Assembly: GCF_001748085.1 (NCBI RefSeq)
Contig: NZ_BBZK01000008.1
Location: forward strand, 1 to 64,000
Direction: 5' to 3'
Origin: Streptomyces sp. TP-A0874
GTDB taxonomy: Bacteria > Actinomycetota > Actinomycetes > Streptomycetales > Streptomycetaceae
Length of the DNA stretch: 64,000 nucleotides
Position numbers and translations under genes: made by a program. The notes below the pieces were generated by a model. That model was not told the DNA's origin and searched no databases. It saw nothing but the letters and a program-made list of their open reading frames with translations. The stretch's first letter is position 1; the number at the start of each line of letters is the position of its first letter. Shown here piece after piece: positions 29,233 through 39,307 of the stretch.

Positions 29233-29984
29233 TGTCCGCAACTGGTACACCACCGTCCTCCGGGGCGGTGCGGGCCGGGCGCCGGCCGCGCACCGGCTTC
29301 GGGTTGATCGGCCCGCGCCGGGAACGGCACGCTCTCACCGCGGAACGGCTGTCCGCGCTCTCCCTGCCGGTGGGTGACGACGGGGTGGTCGTGGGCGTGG
29401 GCGAGGACGGCGGTCCGGCGGTGCTGGGCTGCCACCGCGCGGCCCCCTCGCAGGTGGTGCTGGTCGGCGGTGTCTGGACGGCCCAGGTCCTCGCGCTGCG
29501 GGCCGCGGGTACGGGGGCCCGGGTCGCCGTCGAGACGGGGCGGGCCTCGACCTGGGCGGCGTTGGCGCAGGCTGCGGGGGGAGAGCAGCAGTGCATGACG
29601 TTGCACGATGTCGGGCGGGTGCCTCCGATGGGCGCCTCGGTGAGCAGCCCGGTACTGGTGGTCCGGGACTGCGGTATGAAGCCGCCGCGGGGCCGGGTGA
29701 CGCCCGCGCCGTGGCAGTCGGTGCTGACCCTGCTGCCGTATCTGAGCCCGGCCGCCCCACGGTTGATGGAGTTCGCGGACGTCGTCGGGGTTCAGCGGGT
29801 GTCCCCCGACGAGGCGGCCAGGACGGCCCGGATCCTCGGGTTGTCGGCCGAGGAGTCGGAGGCGCTTCCGACGCTCGACGACGGCGTCACGCTCTGGTGT
29901 TCGGGGCGGGAGCGGCGGCTGGTGACGACCGCGCCGACCGACGTGGAATCGGGTCTGCTGGGTGTCGCCCGGAGGATGGACTGA
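29232..29984 (+). CDS. Conserved T7SS-locus protein of unknown function, coupled to eccE
   Basis: A 250-residue soluble protein with no signal peptide or membrane segment. It begins with a basic disordered stretch and then an alpha/beta region (VVLVGGVWTAQVLALRAAGTGARVAVE) that resembles a nucleotide-binding fold without a P-loop. Its start overlaps the eccE stop (TGATG), so it is likely translated with EccE and to work with it. I cannot name a family. Confidence 0.75.
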   Translation: MSATGTPPSSGAVRAGRRPRTGFGLIGPRRERHALTAERLSALSLPVGDDGVVVGVGEDGGPAVLGCHRAAPSQVVLVGGVWTAQVLALRAAGTGARVAVETGRASTWAALAQAAGGEQQCMTLHDVGRVPPMGASVSSPVLVVRDCGMKPPRGRVTPAPWQSVLTLLPYLSPAAPRLMEFADVVGVQRVSPDEAARTARILGLSAEESEALPTLDDGVTLWCSGRERRLVTTAPTDVESGLLGVARRMD

Positions 29985-30274
29985 GCTCCCCGTCCGTTCG
30001 CCGAGCCGTGACCTCTGGTCTACTGGTGGCCGTGTTCCCGTCGTCGGACGGCTGCTTGGGGACGGGAGCGGCGTACGGAACTCCTCGCGGATGCGGACGG
30101 CCCTGCCGTAGTGGCCCCCGGGGTGTTTAGGCTTGCCTTGGGCGCGGCCACAGACCCGCGGCAGCCGGCTGGTGCGGGCGGCGTCGCGCTCCGGGGGATG
30201 CGCCGAACGGTCAGACGTTCTTCGGGTCACCCCTGATGCGGCAGACGTGGGCGTCGGAGCAACCAGGAGGCATT

Positions 30275-32470
30275 GTGAACAGCGATCGGGACGAGAGCCG
30301 CGCGGGCAGGGACACTCCCGGCGGGGATCCGTCCGACGCGGAGCCCGACCACACGGGCGAGTTCACCATCGACTACACCCCGCCGGCCTGGTACACCCAG
30401 GCCCCTCCGGCATCCGCCGGCGGTGCCGCGGGGCAGGCCGGCCCTTCGGCGGCCTCGGCAGCCGTTGCGGGGGAAGGGGACGCCGGGACTCCCCTCACCG
30501 AGACTGAACCGGAAGATGCCATTCCGGCGGGTGCCCAAGGCGTGGGTGAGACGTCCGTCTCCGCCGCGCCGGCCGCCTCGTCGCACCCGGAACATTCCGT
30601 TGGGGCTCCCGCTGCTGACCGGTCGTCCGATCCCTCGGACCCCACCACCGCGGAGGCCGAAGCGGAGGACGAGCCGGAGGACACTCCTCCGCCCGGCTGG
30701 CCGGCGCCCCCGGCCTCCCCGGGCGCGGCGGCGCCGGCGGGTCTGCCGCCGCTGCCCCCCGACTTCCAAGCCGCCGGTCCGCAGTCCGGCCCGGCCCCGG
30801 CGACCACCCCGCCGGCACCTACTCCCCCGACTGCGGTCCCACCGCAGGCGCCCGCCGGTTACGGGTACCCGAGGCCGGCTGCGCCCTGGCCGCCGCAACA
30901 GGGTGCGCAACCCCCCCAGCAGCCCGCCGGCTACGGCTATCCCCAGCCGCCGGCCGGTGCCCCGGGCGGGTGGCACGGAGCGCCGCCCACTCCCCCGGCG
31001 CCCTCCGGCCCCACCTCCCCGGAAGCCACCCGGCCGGCTCCGACGCCCGCGGCCGACGGCCCGGCGCAGGACGGACAGCAGCCCGGCGGCCAGCCGGGGA
31101 ACGCCCCGGCCCACGGCGGCAACTACGGTTATCCGCAGCCCGGTGCCCCCGCCCAGCCGGCTCCGGCTGCCGAACAGCCCGCGGCACCCTGGCCCCCACA
31201 GCCTGCGGCGGGCCAGCAGCCGGGGACGCCGGCTCAGCCCGCGGCCCATCAGCAAGGGCAGGTCGCACCGGTCGATCCGCGCGCCGGAGGCTGGCCCACC
31301 GGTCCTGAGCCGGGTCAGCAGCAAGGGGGCGCGCCGCTCGGCTACACCGCCTCCGTGGAACTCTCCGCCGACCGTCTGCTGCGGGACAGGAAGCAGAAGC
31401 CGAAGAGCAGGAACGGCGGTGGCTCACGCTTCAAGCTGGGCGGCAAGAAGGAGGAGGCCGAGCGGCAGCGGAAGCTCGCGCTCATCCGCACCCCGGTGCT
31501 TTCCTGCTACCGGATCGCGGTGATCAGTCTCAAGGGCGGGGTGGGCAAGACCACCACGACCACCGCTCTCGGGGCCACGCTGGCCAGCGAACGGCAGGAC
31601 AAGATCCTCGCGATCGACGCCAACCCGGACGCCGGCACGCTCGGCCGACGGGTCCGCCGGGAGACCGGAGCGACCATCCGCGACCTGGTGCAGGCCATCC
31701 CGCACCTGCACAGCTACATGGACATCCGCCGGTTCACCTCGCAGGCGCCCTCCGGTCTGGAGATCATCGCCAACGACGTGGACCCGGCCGTCTCCACCAC
31801 CTTCAACGACGAGGACTACCGCCGCTGCGTCGATGTACTCGGCCGGCAGTATCCGATCATCCTCACCGACTCCGGCACCGGGCTGCTCTACAGCGCGATG
31901 CGCGGGGTCCTGGACCTCGCCGACCAGCTCATCATCGTCTCGACTCCGTCGGTGGACGGTGCCAGCAGCGCCAGCACCACGCTCGACTGGCTCTCCGCAC
32001 ACGGCTACGCCGAACTGGTGCAGCGCAGCATCACGGTCATCTCCGGGGTCCGCGAGACCGGAAAAATGATCAAGACCGAGGACATCGTGGCGCACTTCCA
32101 GACGCGCTGCCGAGGGGTGCAGGTCGTCCCGTTCGACGAGCACCTTTCCGCCGGCGCCGAGGTCGACCTCGACATGATGCGGCCCAGGACCCGCGAGGCG
32201 TACTTCAGTCTGTCCGCACTGGTCGCCGAGGACTTCGCCCGCCACCAGCAGCAGCACGGGCTGTGGACGCCGGACGGCAACCCGCCTCCGCAGACCGCCC
32301 CTCCGCTGCCCGGCGCGCAGCAGGCGCCTCCGCCCCACGGTGGTCATTACCCGGGCCATCCGCAGCAGGGATGGCAGCCCGGGGCGGCGCCTCCCCCGGC
32401 ACCGCAGCAGCCCGGCTGGCCCCAGCAGCAGCCCGGCCAGCCCGGTGGTTACGGCTTCCCGCAGCAGTAG
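30275..32470 (+). CDS. MinD/ParA-like ATPase with proline-rich ends (EspI-like)
   Basis: A 731-residue protein. The first about 350 residues are acidic then Pro/Gln/Gly-rich. The C-terminal ATPase domain (about 400-660) holds the deviant Walker [10 protein letters not shown] near 421-429 and a MinD-type [10 protein letters not shown] strand. The tail is again Pro/Gln-rich. This matches the EspI-type ATPases linked to ESX loci of mycobacteria. The GTG at 30275 is preceded by AGGAGG only 4 bases away. It is the last gene of the secretion locus and ends in a strong bidirectional terminator. Confidence 0.85.
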   Translation: MNSDRDESRAGRDTPGGDPSDAEPDHTGEFTIDYTPPAWYTQAPPASAGGAAGQAGPSAASAAVAGEGDAGTPLTETEPEDAIPAGAQGVGETSVSAAPAASSHPEHSVGAPAADRSSDPSDPTTAEAEAEDEPEDTPPPGWPAPPASPGAAAPAGLPPLPPDFQAAGPQSGPAPATTPPAPTPPTAVPPQAPAGYGYPRPAAPWPPQQGAQPPQQPAGYGYPQPPAGAPGGWHGAPPTPPAPSGPTSPEATRPAPTPAADGPAQDGQQPGGQPGNAPAHGGNYGYPQPGAPAQPAPAAEQPAAPWPPQPAAGQQPGTPAQPAAHQQGQVAPVDPRAGGWPTGPEPGQQQGGAPLGYTASVELSADRLLRDRKQKPKSRNGGGSRFKLGGKKEEAERQRKLALIRTPVLSCYRIAVISLKGGVGKTTTTTALGATLASERQDKILAIDANPDAGTLGRRVRRETGATIRDLVQAIPHLHSYMDIRRFTSQAPSGLEIIANDVDPAVSTTFNDEDYRRCVDVLGRQYPIILTDSGTGLLYSAMRGVLDLADQLIIVSTPSVDGASSASTTLDWLSAHGYAELVQRSITVISGVRETGKMIKTEDIVAHFQTRCRGVQVVPFDEHLSAGAEVDLDMMRPRTREAYFSLSALVAEDFARHQQQHGLWTPDGNPPPQTAPPLPGAQQAPPPHGGHYPGHPQQGWQPGAAPPPAPQQPGWPQQQPGQPGGYGFPQQ

Positions 32471-32478
32471 GGACGCTC

Positions 32479-32517
32479 ACGGGCGGGGGACCCGCGGCTC
32501 GCGGGTCCCCCGCCCGT
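32479..32517. terminator. Bidirectional terminator between MinD-like gene and ribF
   Basis: Perfect 18-bp stem (32479-32496 with 32500-32517) and a 3-base loop, 9 bases after the stop of the MinD-like gene and followed by TCTTGG. It separates convergent transcripts and marks the edge of the secretion locus. Confidence 0.85.
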
Positions 32518-32619
32518 TCTTGGCCGGTGCTCCGCCGCGGGTGGGTTCCGCTGAGTCACCGGGAGAGCCTGACCGCCCCGGCGCATCGCCCTGGGAGGCC
32601 GAGCGCTTCCCGGCGGCCC

Positions 32620-33591
32620 TCAGCGTGTCGAGGCGGGTTCCTCGGTCCCGGCGCCGGTGATGAGCGCCCGGCAGCGCTGCACGTCTTCGGCCATCCGCTC
32701 CAGCAGTAGCTGGAGCGATTCGAACTTCTCCTGGCCGCGCAGGAAGGCGAGGAAGTCCACCGCCACGTGCAGCCCGTACAGTTCCAGCCCGACCCGGTCG
32801 ATCGCGTAGGCCTCCACCGTCCGCTCCACCCCGTCGAACTGCGGATTGGTGCCGACGGAGACGGCCGCGGGCATGGATTCGCCGTCGACCACGAGCCAGC
32901 CGGCGTAGACACCGTCGGCCGGGATCGCCGAGTGCGGGAGGGTCTCCAGGTTGGCGGTCGGGTAGCCGAGTTCGCGGCCGCGTTGCGCACCGCGGACCAC
33001 CACCCCCTCCACCCGGTGCGGCCGGCCGAGGATCTCCATCGCCCCGGCGACGTCTCCCTCAGCGACCAACTCGCGGGTCAGCGTCGAGGAGAACGGCTCG
33101 CCCCCGCCCGCGGCCCCTCGGACGTACAGGTCGACCACCTCGACCTGGTAGTCATGGCTCTCGCCCAACTCGGCGAGGAGTTCGACGTTGCCGGCGGCCC
33201 GGTGTCCGAAGCGGAAGTTGGGCCCTTCGATGACGGCCTTGGCGCGCAACTTGTCGACCAGGACCTTGACCACGAAGTCGGCGGGCGAGAACTGGGAGAA
33301 CTCGGTAGTGAACGGCAGGATCAGCATCGCGTCCACACCGAGTTCCGCCATCAGTTCGGCCCGCCGTGGATAGGACGCCAGCAGCGGCGGGTGGCTGCCG
33401 GGGCGGACGACCTCACTGGGATGGGGGTCGAAGGTGACGACCACCGCTGGGAGACCCAGCTCACGAGCGCGCTCCACCGCCCGGCCGATGATCAGTTGGT
33501 GGCCGCGGTGCACGCCGTCATAGGAGCCGATGGTGACCACGCTGCGGCCCCAGCCCTCGGGGATCTCCTCCAGCCCTCGCCAGCGCTGCAC
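32620..33591 (-). CDS. ribF: Bifunctional riboflavin kinase/FAD synthetase
   Basis: Converts riboflavin to FMN and FAD. The 323-residue protein has an N-terminal nucleotidyltransferase domain with GSYDGVHRGH at 22-31. The C-terminal riboflavin kinase domain shows GRELGYPTANLE near 212-223 and the GVYAG strand. GTG start with GAGGAG 8 bases upstream. It is the last gene of the truB/infB/nusA run on this strand. Confidence 0.95.
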   Translation of the reverse strand: MQRWRGLEEIPEGWGRSVVTIGSYDGVHRGHQLIIGRAVERARELGLPAVVVTFDPHPSEVVRPGSHPPLLASYPRRAELMAELGVDAMLILPFTTEFSQFSPADFVVKVLVDKLRAKAVIEGPNFRFGHRAAGNVELLAELGESHDYQVEVVDLYVRGAAGGGEPFSSTLTRELVAEGDVAGAMEILGRPHRVEGVVVRGAQRGRELGYPTANLETLPHSAIPADGVYAGWLVVDGESMPAAVSVGTNPQFDGVERTVEAYAIDRVGLELYGLHVAVDFLAFLRGQEKFESLQLLLERMAEDVQRCRALITGAGTEEPASTR

Positions 33592-33705
33592 TGTGACTGC
33601 TCCTCGCCAAACTGTCGACCGCGGTGCCGCCAGGCACCGCCCCCATGTCCCTATCGGTACACGGCCCGGAAGCCGCTCCCTAAGCCTGCCATGCCGGGCA
33701 GTCCG

Positions 33706-33748
33706 CTCCGCACCGGACCTCCGCCGTCGCCGGCGGGTCGGTGCGGAG
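33706..33748 (-). terminator. Hairpin downstream of truB
   Basis: A 10-bp perfect stem CTCCGCACCG (33706-33715) with its complement at 33739-33748; part of the 23-base interior can pair further. It lies 35 bases after the truB stop and before ribF, so ribF probably has its own promoter. Confidence 0.55.
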
Positions 33749-33782
33749 GCGCCGTCCTCCGTCGAAGCACCGGACGATCATG

Positions 33783-34691
33783 TCAGGTGAAGACCGCCAG
33801 GCTCTTCGCCTTGCCGCCGCTCTCCTCCACCAGGGCCAGGAAGCGACTCTCCGGCTCCGGTCCGAAGACGGCGACCGGACCGGTGGTCCCCAGGCCCGGC
33901 GTGTTGATGCGGACGCCGTTGCCGAGCAGCCTGGCCTGCTCACCGTCCACGTCCCAGCGAGGGAAGGCGGCTGCCGCCGCCTCGCCGATCGGCATCACCG
34001 TCAGCGACTCCTCGAGCTGCTGCAGGCTGCGGGCCGCGTCCAGGCCGTACGGCCCGACACGGGTGCGCCGCAGCGCGGTGAGATGGCCGCCGACGCCCAG
34101 CCCCGCGCCGAGGTCGCGGGCGAGCGCCCGCACATAGGTGCCCGAGGAGCAGGCGATGGTGGCGTCGACGTCCAGCACCTCCGTACCGTCCGCCGCCTCC
34201 ACGGCACGTACCGCGTGGACGGTGAACGAGGAGACGGTGACCGGCCTGGCGGCCAGTTCGAACTCCTCCCCCTCCCGCACCCGCGCGTAGGACCGCTTGC
34301 CGTCGACCTTGATCGCGCTGACCCTGGACGGCACCTGCTGGATCTCGCCGGTGAGCTTGGCGACCCAGCCGTCCACTGCTTCCCGGCTCACCCCGGCCGT
34401 CCCGGCCGACGCGGTGAGCTCACCCTCGGCGTCGTCGGTGAGGGTGGCCTGACCGAGCCGGATGGTCGCGGTGTACTCCTTCTCGGTCAGCGCCAGGTGG
34501 CCGAGGAGCCGGGTGGCCTTCTCCAGACCGATCACCAGGACCCCGGTGGCCATCGGGTCCAGTGTCCCGGCGTGGCCGACGCGGCGGGTGCGGGCGATGC
34601 CGCGCAGCCGCGCGACGACGTCGTGCGAGGTGTGTCCGGCGGGCTTGTCGACGATGACCAGGCCCGCCGGAGCTGTTCCGGTGCGCTTCAT
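33783..34691 (-). CDS. truB: tRNA pseudouridine(55) synthase
   Basis: Makes the universal pseudouridine 55 of the T loop. The 302-residue protein has the catalytic motif [11 protein letters not shown] at about 41-51 with the nucleophilic aspartate, and the downstream [13 protein letters not shown] motif. The C-terminal part is a PUA-like domain. Its ATG overlaps the rbfA stop by four bases, so it is translationally coupled to rbfA. Confidence 0.95.
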   Translation of the reverse strand: MKRTGTAPAGLVIVDKPAGHTSHDVVARLRGIARTRRVGHAGTLDPMATGVLVIGLEKATRLLGHLALTEKEYTATIRLGQATLTDDAEGELTASAGTAGVSREAVDGWVAKLTGEIQQVPSRVSAIKVDGKRSYARVREGEEFELAARPVTVSSFTVHAVRAVEAADGTEVLDVDATIACSSGTYVRALARDLGAGLGVGGHLTALRRTRVGPYGLDAARSLQQLEESLTVMPIGEAAAAAFPRWDVDGEQARLLGNGVRINTPGLGTTGPVAVFGPEPESRFLALVEESGGKAKSLAVFT

Positions 34692-35182
34692 GCCGGGGAG
34701 GAACCCCCGCTGCCGCTCTCGCCTCCGGCGTTGCCCGAGGCGTCGTCCTGCTCCTCGTTCTCATCGGCCGGCTTGCGGTACGGGTCTGCTTCCCCCGCGT
34801 AGCTGGCTCCGGTGGAGGACTCCCGCACCTGCTCGTCCTGGGCACGCGCCCGGGCGAGCAGGTCGTCGATGGTGCGGGCGTTTTCCGGCAGGGCGTCGGG
34901 GACGAACGTCAGGGTCGGGGTGTAGCGGACCCCGGTCTGCCGTCCCACCTCGGAGCGGAGGACGCCCTTGGCGCTCTCCAGCGCGGCTGCCGAGGCCGCG
35001 CGCTCCTCGTCGTCCCCGTAGACCGTGTAGAAGACCGTGGCCTCCCGCAGGTCCCCGGTGACCCGGGCGTCGGTGATCGTGACGAACCCCAGTCGCGGAT
35101 CCTTGATGCGCCGATCCAGGGTCTCCGCGACCACGACCTGGATGCGGTCGGCCAGCTTGCGGGCCCGCGCGTTGTCGGCCAC
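34688..35182 (-). CDS. rbfA: Ribosome-binding factor A
   Basis: Cold-shock 30S maturation factor. The 164-residue protein has the RbfA KH-like fold ([27 protein letters not shown] at about 25-51) and an acidic, Ser/Gly-rich tail typical of streptomycetes. The GTG at 35182 has AAGGAG 8 bases upstream; the extension to 35341 is spurious. Sits between the DUF503 gene and truB. Confidence 0.95.
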   Translation of the reverse strand: MADNARARKLADRIQVVVAETLDRRIKDPRLGFVTITDARVTGDLREATVFYTVYGDDEERAASAAALESAKGVLRSEVGRQTGVRYTPTLTFVPDALPENARTIDDLLARARAQDEQVRESSTGASYAGEADPYRKPADENEEQDDASGNAGGESGSGGSSPA

Positions 35183-35261
35183 TGGTCCGTCTCCTTCTGT
35201 CTCTTCCGTGTGTTGCTTCAGTGGGTTCCGAGGCCGCTGCCCGGGCGACCGCTGTCGTCGT

Positions 35262-35564
35262 TCACTCGTCCTCGTCACCGTGGAACCGCCGCCGTACGGA
35301 CAGCAGTTCCACTTCGGGCCGGTCGGCGACCATGCGCTCACACCGGTCCAGCAGGTCCGCGAGGTGGCCTGCCTCTCCGGAGACCGCGCAGAGGCCGATA
35401 CGGGCCCTGCGGTAGAGATCCTGGTCTCCGACCTCCGCCACGCTCACCCCGTACTTCCGCTGGAGCTCGGCGACGATCGGCCGGACGACCGAGCGCTTCT
35501 GCTTCAGCGACCGTACGTCGCCGAGGAGCAGGTCGAAGGAGAGCGTCCCGACGTACATCGGCAT
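35262..35564 (-). CDS. DUF503 family protein (YlxP-like)
   Basis: A 100-residue protein matching DUF503 ([36 protein letters not shown]). The family accompanies infB and rbfA in Gram-positive bacteria (B. subtilis YlxP) and is thought to act in ribosome biogenesis. ATG at 35564 is preceded by GGGAGGTGA; a second ATG two codons later is also possible. Confidence 0.88.
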   Translation of the reverse strand: MPMYVGTLSFDLLLGDVRSLKQKRSVVRPIVAELQRKYGVSVAEVGDQDLYRRARIGLCAVSGEAGHLADLLDRCERMVADRPEVELLSVRRRFHGDEDE

Positions 35565-35696
35565 GGGGTCACCTCCCGTACTCCGAGGCCCGGGAGGTCG
35601 TGCCCCCGGCCGGAGTCTCGTGATCCGGTCTTCTTCCGCGGCCGCGCCCGACAACCACCGGGACCACGGGCCTGGAGAACCCTACGTGCGACGGCC

Positions 35697-35735
35697 GGGG
35701 CCGGTCGACGGAAATACCCTCCGCCGACCGGCCCC
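35697..35735 (-). terminator. Terminator after infB
   Basis: GGGGCCGGTCGACGG (35697-35711) pairs with 35721-35735 over 15 positions with one mismatch and a 9-base loop, 18 bases after the infB stop on the minus strand. It separates infB from the DUF503-rbfA-truB unit. Confidence 0.7.
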
Positions 35736-35752
35736 TGCTCATCCGACGTGGA

Positions 35753-38749
35753 TCAGCCGCGTGGCTTCTCCCGCGTCTCGTACGTCGCGATGACGTCGTC
35801 GACCTTGATGTCGTTGTAGCTGCCGAGGTTGATACCGCCCTCGAAGCCTTCCCGGATCTCGGTGACGTCGTCCTTGAAGCGGCGCAGGCCCTCGATGGTG
35901 AGGTTCTCCGCGACGACCTTGCCGTCCCGGACCAGGCGCGCCTTGGTGTTGCGGCGCACCTCGCCGGAGCGGACCAGGACACCCGCGATGTTGCCGAGCT
36001 TGGACGAACGGAAGATCTCGCGGATCTCCGCCGTACCGAGTTCGACCTCCTCGTACTCGGGCTTGAGCATGCCCTTGAGCGCCGCCTCGATCTCCTCGAT
36101 GACCTGGTAGATCACCGAGTAGTACCGGACGTCGACACCCTCGCGCTCGGCCGCCGACGTGGCGCGGCCCTCGGCCCGCACGTTGAAGCCGATGACGATG
36201 GCGTCGGAGCCGGCCGCCAGGTCGATGTCGGTCTCGGTGACCGCACCGACCCCGCGGTGCAGGATGCGCAGGTCCACCTCTTCGCCGACGTCGAGCTGGA
36301 GCAGCGAGGACTCGAGAGCCTCCACCGAACCGGACGCGTCGCCCTTGATGATGAGGTTGAGCTGCTGCACCTCGCCGGCCTTGAGCACCTTGTCCAGGTC
36401 CTCCAGCGAGACCCGGCGGGTCCGCTTGGCGAACGCGGCGTTGCGCTCCCGGGCCGCCCGCTTCTCGGCGATCTGCCGTGCGGTGCGGTCCTCGTCGACG
36501 ACGAGGAAGTTGTCGCCGGCGCCGGGGACGTTGGTCAGTCCCAGCACCAGGACGGGGGTCGCGGGCCCCGCTTCCTCGATGTGCTGCCCGTTGTCGTCGA
36601 GCATCGCCCGGACCCGGCCGTGAGCGTCGCCGACGACCATGGTGTCGCCGACCCGCAGCGTGCCGCGCTGGACGAGCACGGTCGCCACGGCACCGCGGCC
36701 GCGGTCGAGGTGCGCCTCGATCGCGATGCCCTGTGCGTCCTGCTCCCGGTTGGCCCGCAGGTCGAGCGAGGCGTCCGCGGTGAGGACGACGGCCTCCAGC
36801 AGGCTGTCGATGTGCAGCCCCTGCTTGGCGGAGATGTCGACGAACATGGTGTCGCCGCCGTACTCCTCGGCGACCAGGCCGTACTCGGTCAGCTGACCGC
36901 GTACCTTCGTCGGGTCCGCGCCCTCGACGTCGATCTTGTTGACCGCGACCACGATGGGCACCTCCGCCGCCTTGGCGTGGTTGAGGGCCTCGATGGTCTG
37001 CGGCATCACGCCGTCGTTGGCCGCCACCACGAGGATCGCGATGTCGGTGGACTTCGCACCGCGGGCACGCATGGCGGTGAACGCCTCGTGGCCCGGGGTG
37101 TCGATGAAGGTGATCCTGCGCTCTTCGTCGTTGACGTGGGTGGCGACCTGGTAGGCACCGATGTGCTGGGTGATGCCGCCGGCCTCGCCCCCACCCACGT
37201 TGGTCTTGCGGATGGCGTCGAGCAGCCGGGTCTTACCGTGGTCGACGTGACCCATGACGGTCACCACCGGCGGACGCGGCAGCAGCATCTCCTCGCCGCC
37301 CTCGTTCTCGCCGAACTCGATGTCGAAGGACTCGAGAAGCTCGCGGTCCTCCTCCTCCGGGCTGACGATCTCGACGACGTAGTTCATCTCTTCGGCGAGC
37401 AGTTGCAGCGTCTCGTCGGAGACCGACTGGGTCGCGGTGACCATCTCGCCGAGGTTGAGCATCACGGCGACGAGCGACGCCGGGTTGGCGTTGATCTTCT
37501 CCGCGAAGTCGGTGAGCGAGGCACCCCGCGACAGCCGGACGGTCTGCCCGTTGCCGCGCGGCAGCATCACACCGCCGACCGACGGGGCCTGCATGGCCTC
37601 GTACTCCTGGCGCCGCTGCCGCTTCGACTTGCGTCCGCGACGCGCCGGACCGCCGGGGCGGCCGAAGGCACCCTGCGTACCACCGCGGCCACCGGGGCCG
37701 CCGGGGCGACCGCCGAAGCCGGGGCGGCCGCCGAAGCCGCCACCGCCGCCGGGACGACCGCCGAAGCCGCCGCCACCGCCACCGGGACGACCGCCGCCAC
37801 CACCGCCGGGGCGGCCACCGAAGCCGCCACCGCCACCGGGACGACCGGCACCGGGACGACCGGCACCGGGACGACCGCCGCCGGGGCCCGGACGCGGGCC
37901 GGCAGCCGGACGCTGCGGCATCATGCCCGGGTTGGGACGGGGACCGCCGGGACCAGCGGGACCGCCACCGGGACGGGGACCGCCCTGCGGACGCGGCATG
38001 CCGCCCGGCGTCGGACGGGGAGCGCCCTGGCCCTGCGGACGAGGCCCGCCCTGGCCGCCGCCCTGCGGACGGGGACCGCCACCGGGGCCCTGCGGACCAC
38101 CGGGGCGGGGGCCCGGCCGGGGCGCGGACGGACGTGCCATGCCGGTGCTGCCACCGGAGGTGAAGGGGTTGTTACCCGGGCGCGGCCCGGAGGGACGACC
38201 GCCGCCGCGACCGCCCTGGCCACCGGGGCGCGGTGCACCGGGGCGTGCGCCCTGACCCTGGCCCTGAGCCGGGCGTCCCGGCCGGGGGCCGGGGGTGGCG
38301 CCGGGCTTCGGTGCCGGGGGCGCGGTGAACTCGGGTGCCGCCGGGGCGGCGGGGCCGGGCTTGGGCGCCTGCCGTTCCGGGGTCTTCGGGGCCGGCGGTC
38401 CCGGGCGCGGCCCGGGGGTGGGCGGCTGGGGTGTGCTCTTGGGCCCTGGCGTGGCCGGCCGGGGGCCGGGCGTCGGGGCCGCCTTGCCGCTCGCCGCCGG
38501 CTTGGCGGGGCCGGGGGTGGGCGGGGTCGGCTTGCCGGGCGCCGCCTTGCGGGGCGCGGCCGGCTTGGCAGCAGGACGGCCGGAGCCGTTGCCCTGCTGG
38601 AAAGCGTCTGTCAGTTTGCGTACAACCGGTGCCTCGATGGTCGAGGACGCCGAACGGACGAATTCACCAAGTTCCTGGAGCTTGGCCATGACGACCTTGC
38701 TCTCTACTCCCAGCTCCTTGGCGAGCTCGTATACCCGGACCTTTGCCAC
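35753..38749 (-). CDS. infB: Translation initiation factor IF-2
   Basis: GTPase placing initiator tRNA on the 30S subunit. The 998-residue protein has an N-terminal IF2N helix domain ([22 protein letters not shown]), then a very long Gly/Pro/Arg low-complexity linker (about 50-385, with many GGRPGGGGG and GPRP units) typical of streptomycete IF-2. The G domain follows: G1 GHVDHGKT near 500, G3 DTPGHEAF, G4 NKID. Domains II-IV follow. GTG start at 38749 with AAGGAG 4 bases upstream. The leader carries repeats and a hairpin. Confidence 0.97.
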   Translation of the reverse strand: MAKVRVYELAKELGVESKVVMAKLQELGEFVRSASSTIEAPVVRKLTDAFQQGNGSGRPAAKPAAPRKAAPGKPTPPTPGPAKPAASGKAAPTPGPRPATPGPKSTPQPPTPGPRPGPPAPKTPERQAPKPGPAAPAAPEFTAPPAPKPGATPGPRPGRPAQGQGQGARPGAPRPGGQGGRGGGRPSGPRPGNNPFTSGGSTGMARPSAPRPGPRPGGPQGPGGGPRPQGGGQGGPRPQGQGAPRPTPGGMPRPQGGPRPGGGPAGPGGPRPNPGMMPQRPAAGPRPGPGGGRPGAGRPGAGRPGGGGGFGGRPGGGGGGRPGGGGGGFGGRPGGGGGFGGRPGFGGRPGGPGGRGGTQGAFGRPGGPARRGRKSKRQRRQEYEAMQAPSVGGVMLPRGNGQTVRLSRGASLTDFAEKINANPASLVAVMLNLGEMVTATQSVSDETLQLLAEEMNYVVEIVSPEEEDRELLESFDIEFGENEGGEEMLLPRPPVVTVMGHVDHGKTRLLDAIRKTNVGGGEAGGITQHIGAYQVATHVNDEERRITFIDTPGHEAFTAMRARGAKSTDIAILVVAANDGVMPQTIEALNHAKAAEVPIVVAVNKIDVEGADPTKVRGQLTEYGLVAEEYGGDTMFVDISAKQGLHIDSLLEAVVLTADASLDLRANREQDAQGIAIEAHLDRGRGAVATVLVQRGTLRVGDTMVVGDAHGRVRAMLDDNGQHIEEAGPATPVLVLGLTNVPGAGDNFLVVDEDRTARQIAEKRAARERNAAFAKRTRRVSLEDLDKVLKAGEVQQLNLIIKGDASGSVEALESSLLQLDVGEEVDLRILHRGVGAVTETDIDLAAGSDAIVIGFNVRAEGRATSAAEREGVDVRYYSVIYQVIEEIEAALKGMLKPEYEEVELGTAEIREIFRSSKLGNIAGVLVRSGEVRRNTKARLVRDGKVVAENLTIEGLRRFKDDVTEIREGFEGGINLGSYNDIKVDDVIATYETREKPRG

Positions 38750-38761
38750 TTCGCTCCTTCT

Positions 38762-38781
38762 GGTCCGGATTCCGCCGGACC
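38762..38781 (-). promoter_or_regulatory. Hairpin next to the infB ribosome binding site
   Basis: GGTCCGG (38762-38768) pairs with CCGGACC (38775-38781), leaving a 6-base loop, directly upstream of the AAGGAG of infB. It could modulate initiation by stacking next to the ribosome binding site. Regulatory role is inferred. Confidence 0.4.
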
Positions 38782-38797
38782 GTCGCTACTTCATGGG

Positions 38798-38830
38798 CGT
38801 ACTCATCGCGTACTCATCGAGTGCTCATCG
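38798..38830 (-). repeat. Three tandem 11-bp repeats in the infB leader
   Basis: CGTACTCATCG occurs at 38798-38808 and 38809-38819, and a variant AGTGCTCATCG at 38820-38830, with no gaps. The array lies 49-81 bases before the infB start, upstream of the hairpin at 38762-38781. One 11-bp turn spacing would put three copies on one face of the DNA. Confidence 0.7.
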
Positions 38831-38892
38831 CAATCTCGACCTACTTCCGACTCGCGAGGTACCTGACCGCACGGACTTCCCGTGCCGTTCTC

Positions 38893-39207
38893 TTACGGTT
38901 GCGCCTGTTCGGGCCGTACAACCCGCTCGGCGTCTGCGGCCTGCTCGACGGTGCGGCGCAGTTCCGTGGTGTCCAGCGCTCCCTTCACCCGGAAGGCCCG
39001 GGGGAACGCCCGACGGCGGATCGCCAGATCGAGACAGGCCGGTACGGGGTGCACATACGCTCCCCGACCGGGCAGCGTACCGCGAAGATCGGGGACGCAC
39101 CCGTCCTCGACCCGCACCGTACGCAGCAGATCATCCTGGGCCGCACGCTCACGGCACCCCACACAGGTTCGCTGAGGGCATGCACGAGCATGCGTCCGGC
39201 CAGACAC
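38893..39207 (-). CDS. YlxR family (DUF448) RNA-binding protein
   Basis: A 104-residue protein with the YlxR signature CVGCRERA near 15-22 and the GRGAYVHP segment near 47-54. YlxR sits between nusA and infB in most Gram-positive bacteria and is thought to bind RNA; a role in RNase P modulation has been proposed. GTG start at 39207. 100 bases downstream of nusA. Confidence 0.9.
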   Translation of the reverse strand: MSGRTHARACPQRTCVGCRERAAQDDLLRTVRVEDGCVPDLRGTLPGRGAYVHPVPACLDLAIRRRAFPRAFRVKGALDTTELRRTVEQAADAERVVRPEQAQP

Positions 39208-39307
39208 AGTTCAGTCTACCTCCCCGAACACCCTGTCCCCTAAGGGGTAAGGGGCCGCCCGGCTCCACCTATTCCGCGTTCTCTCCGGCCCGAAGGGTCG
39301 GAGACCG

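Noticed and set aside
10460..32470. An EccB gene hidden among the locus genes
   Set aside because: I examined each long open frame between eccD and the MinD-like gene; none shows the EccB N-terminal motif or ectodomain layout.
37650..38580. Dense GGXP/GPRP sequence repeats, possibly a DNA repeat element
   Set aside because: They are in frame within the IF-2 linker, which is known to be low-complexity in streptomycetes; not a mobile or structural repeat.
36257..38866. 869-residue plus-strand open frame opposite infB
   Set aside because: It is the antisense frame of the GC-rich infB gene; the composition (Gly/Thr/Arg runs) mirrors the IF-2 linker and there is no ribosome binding site or family similarity.
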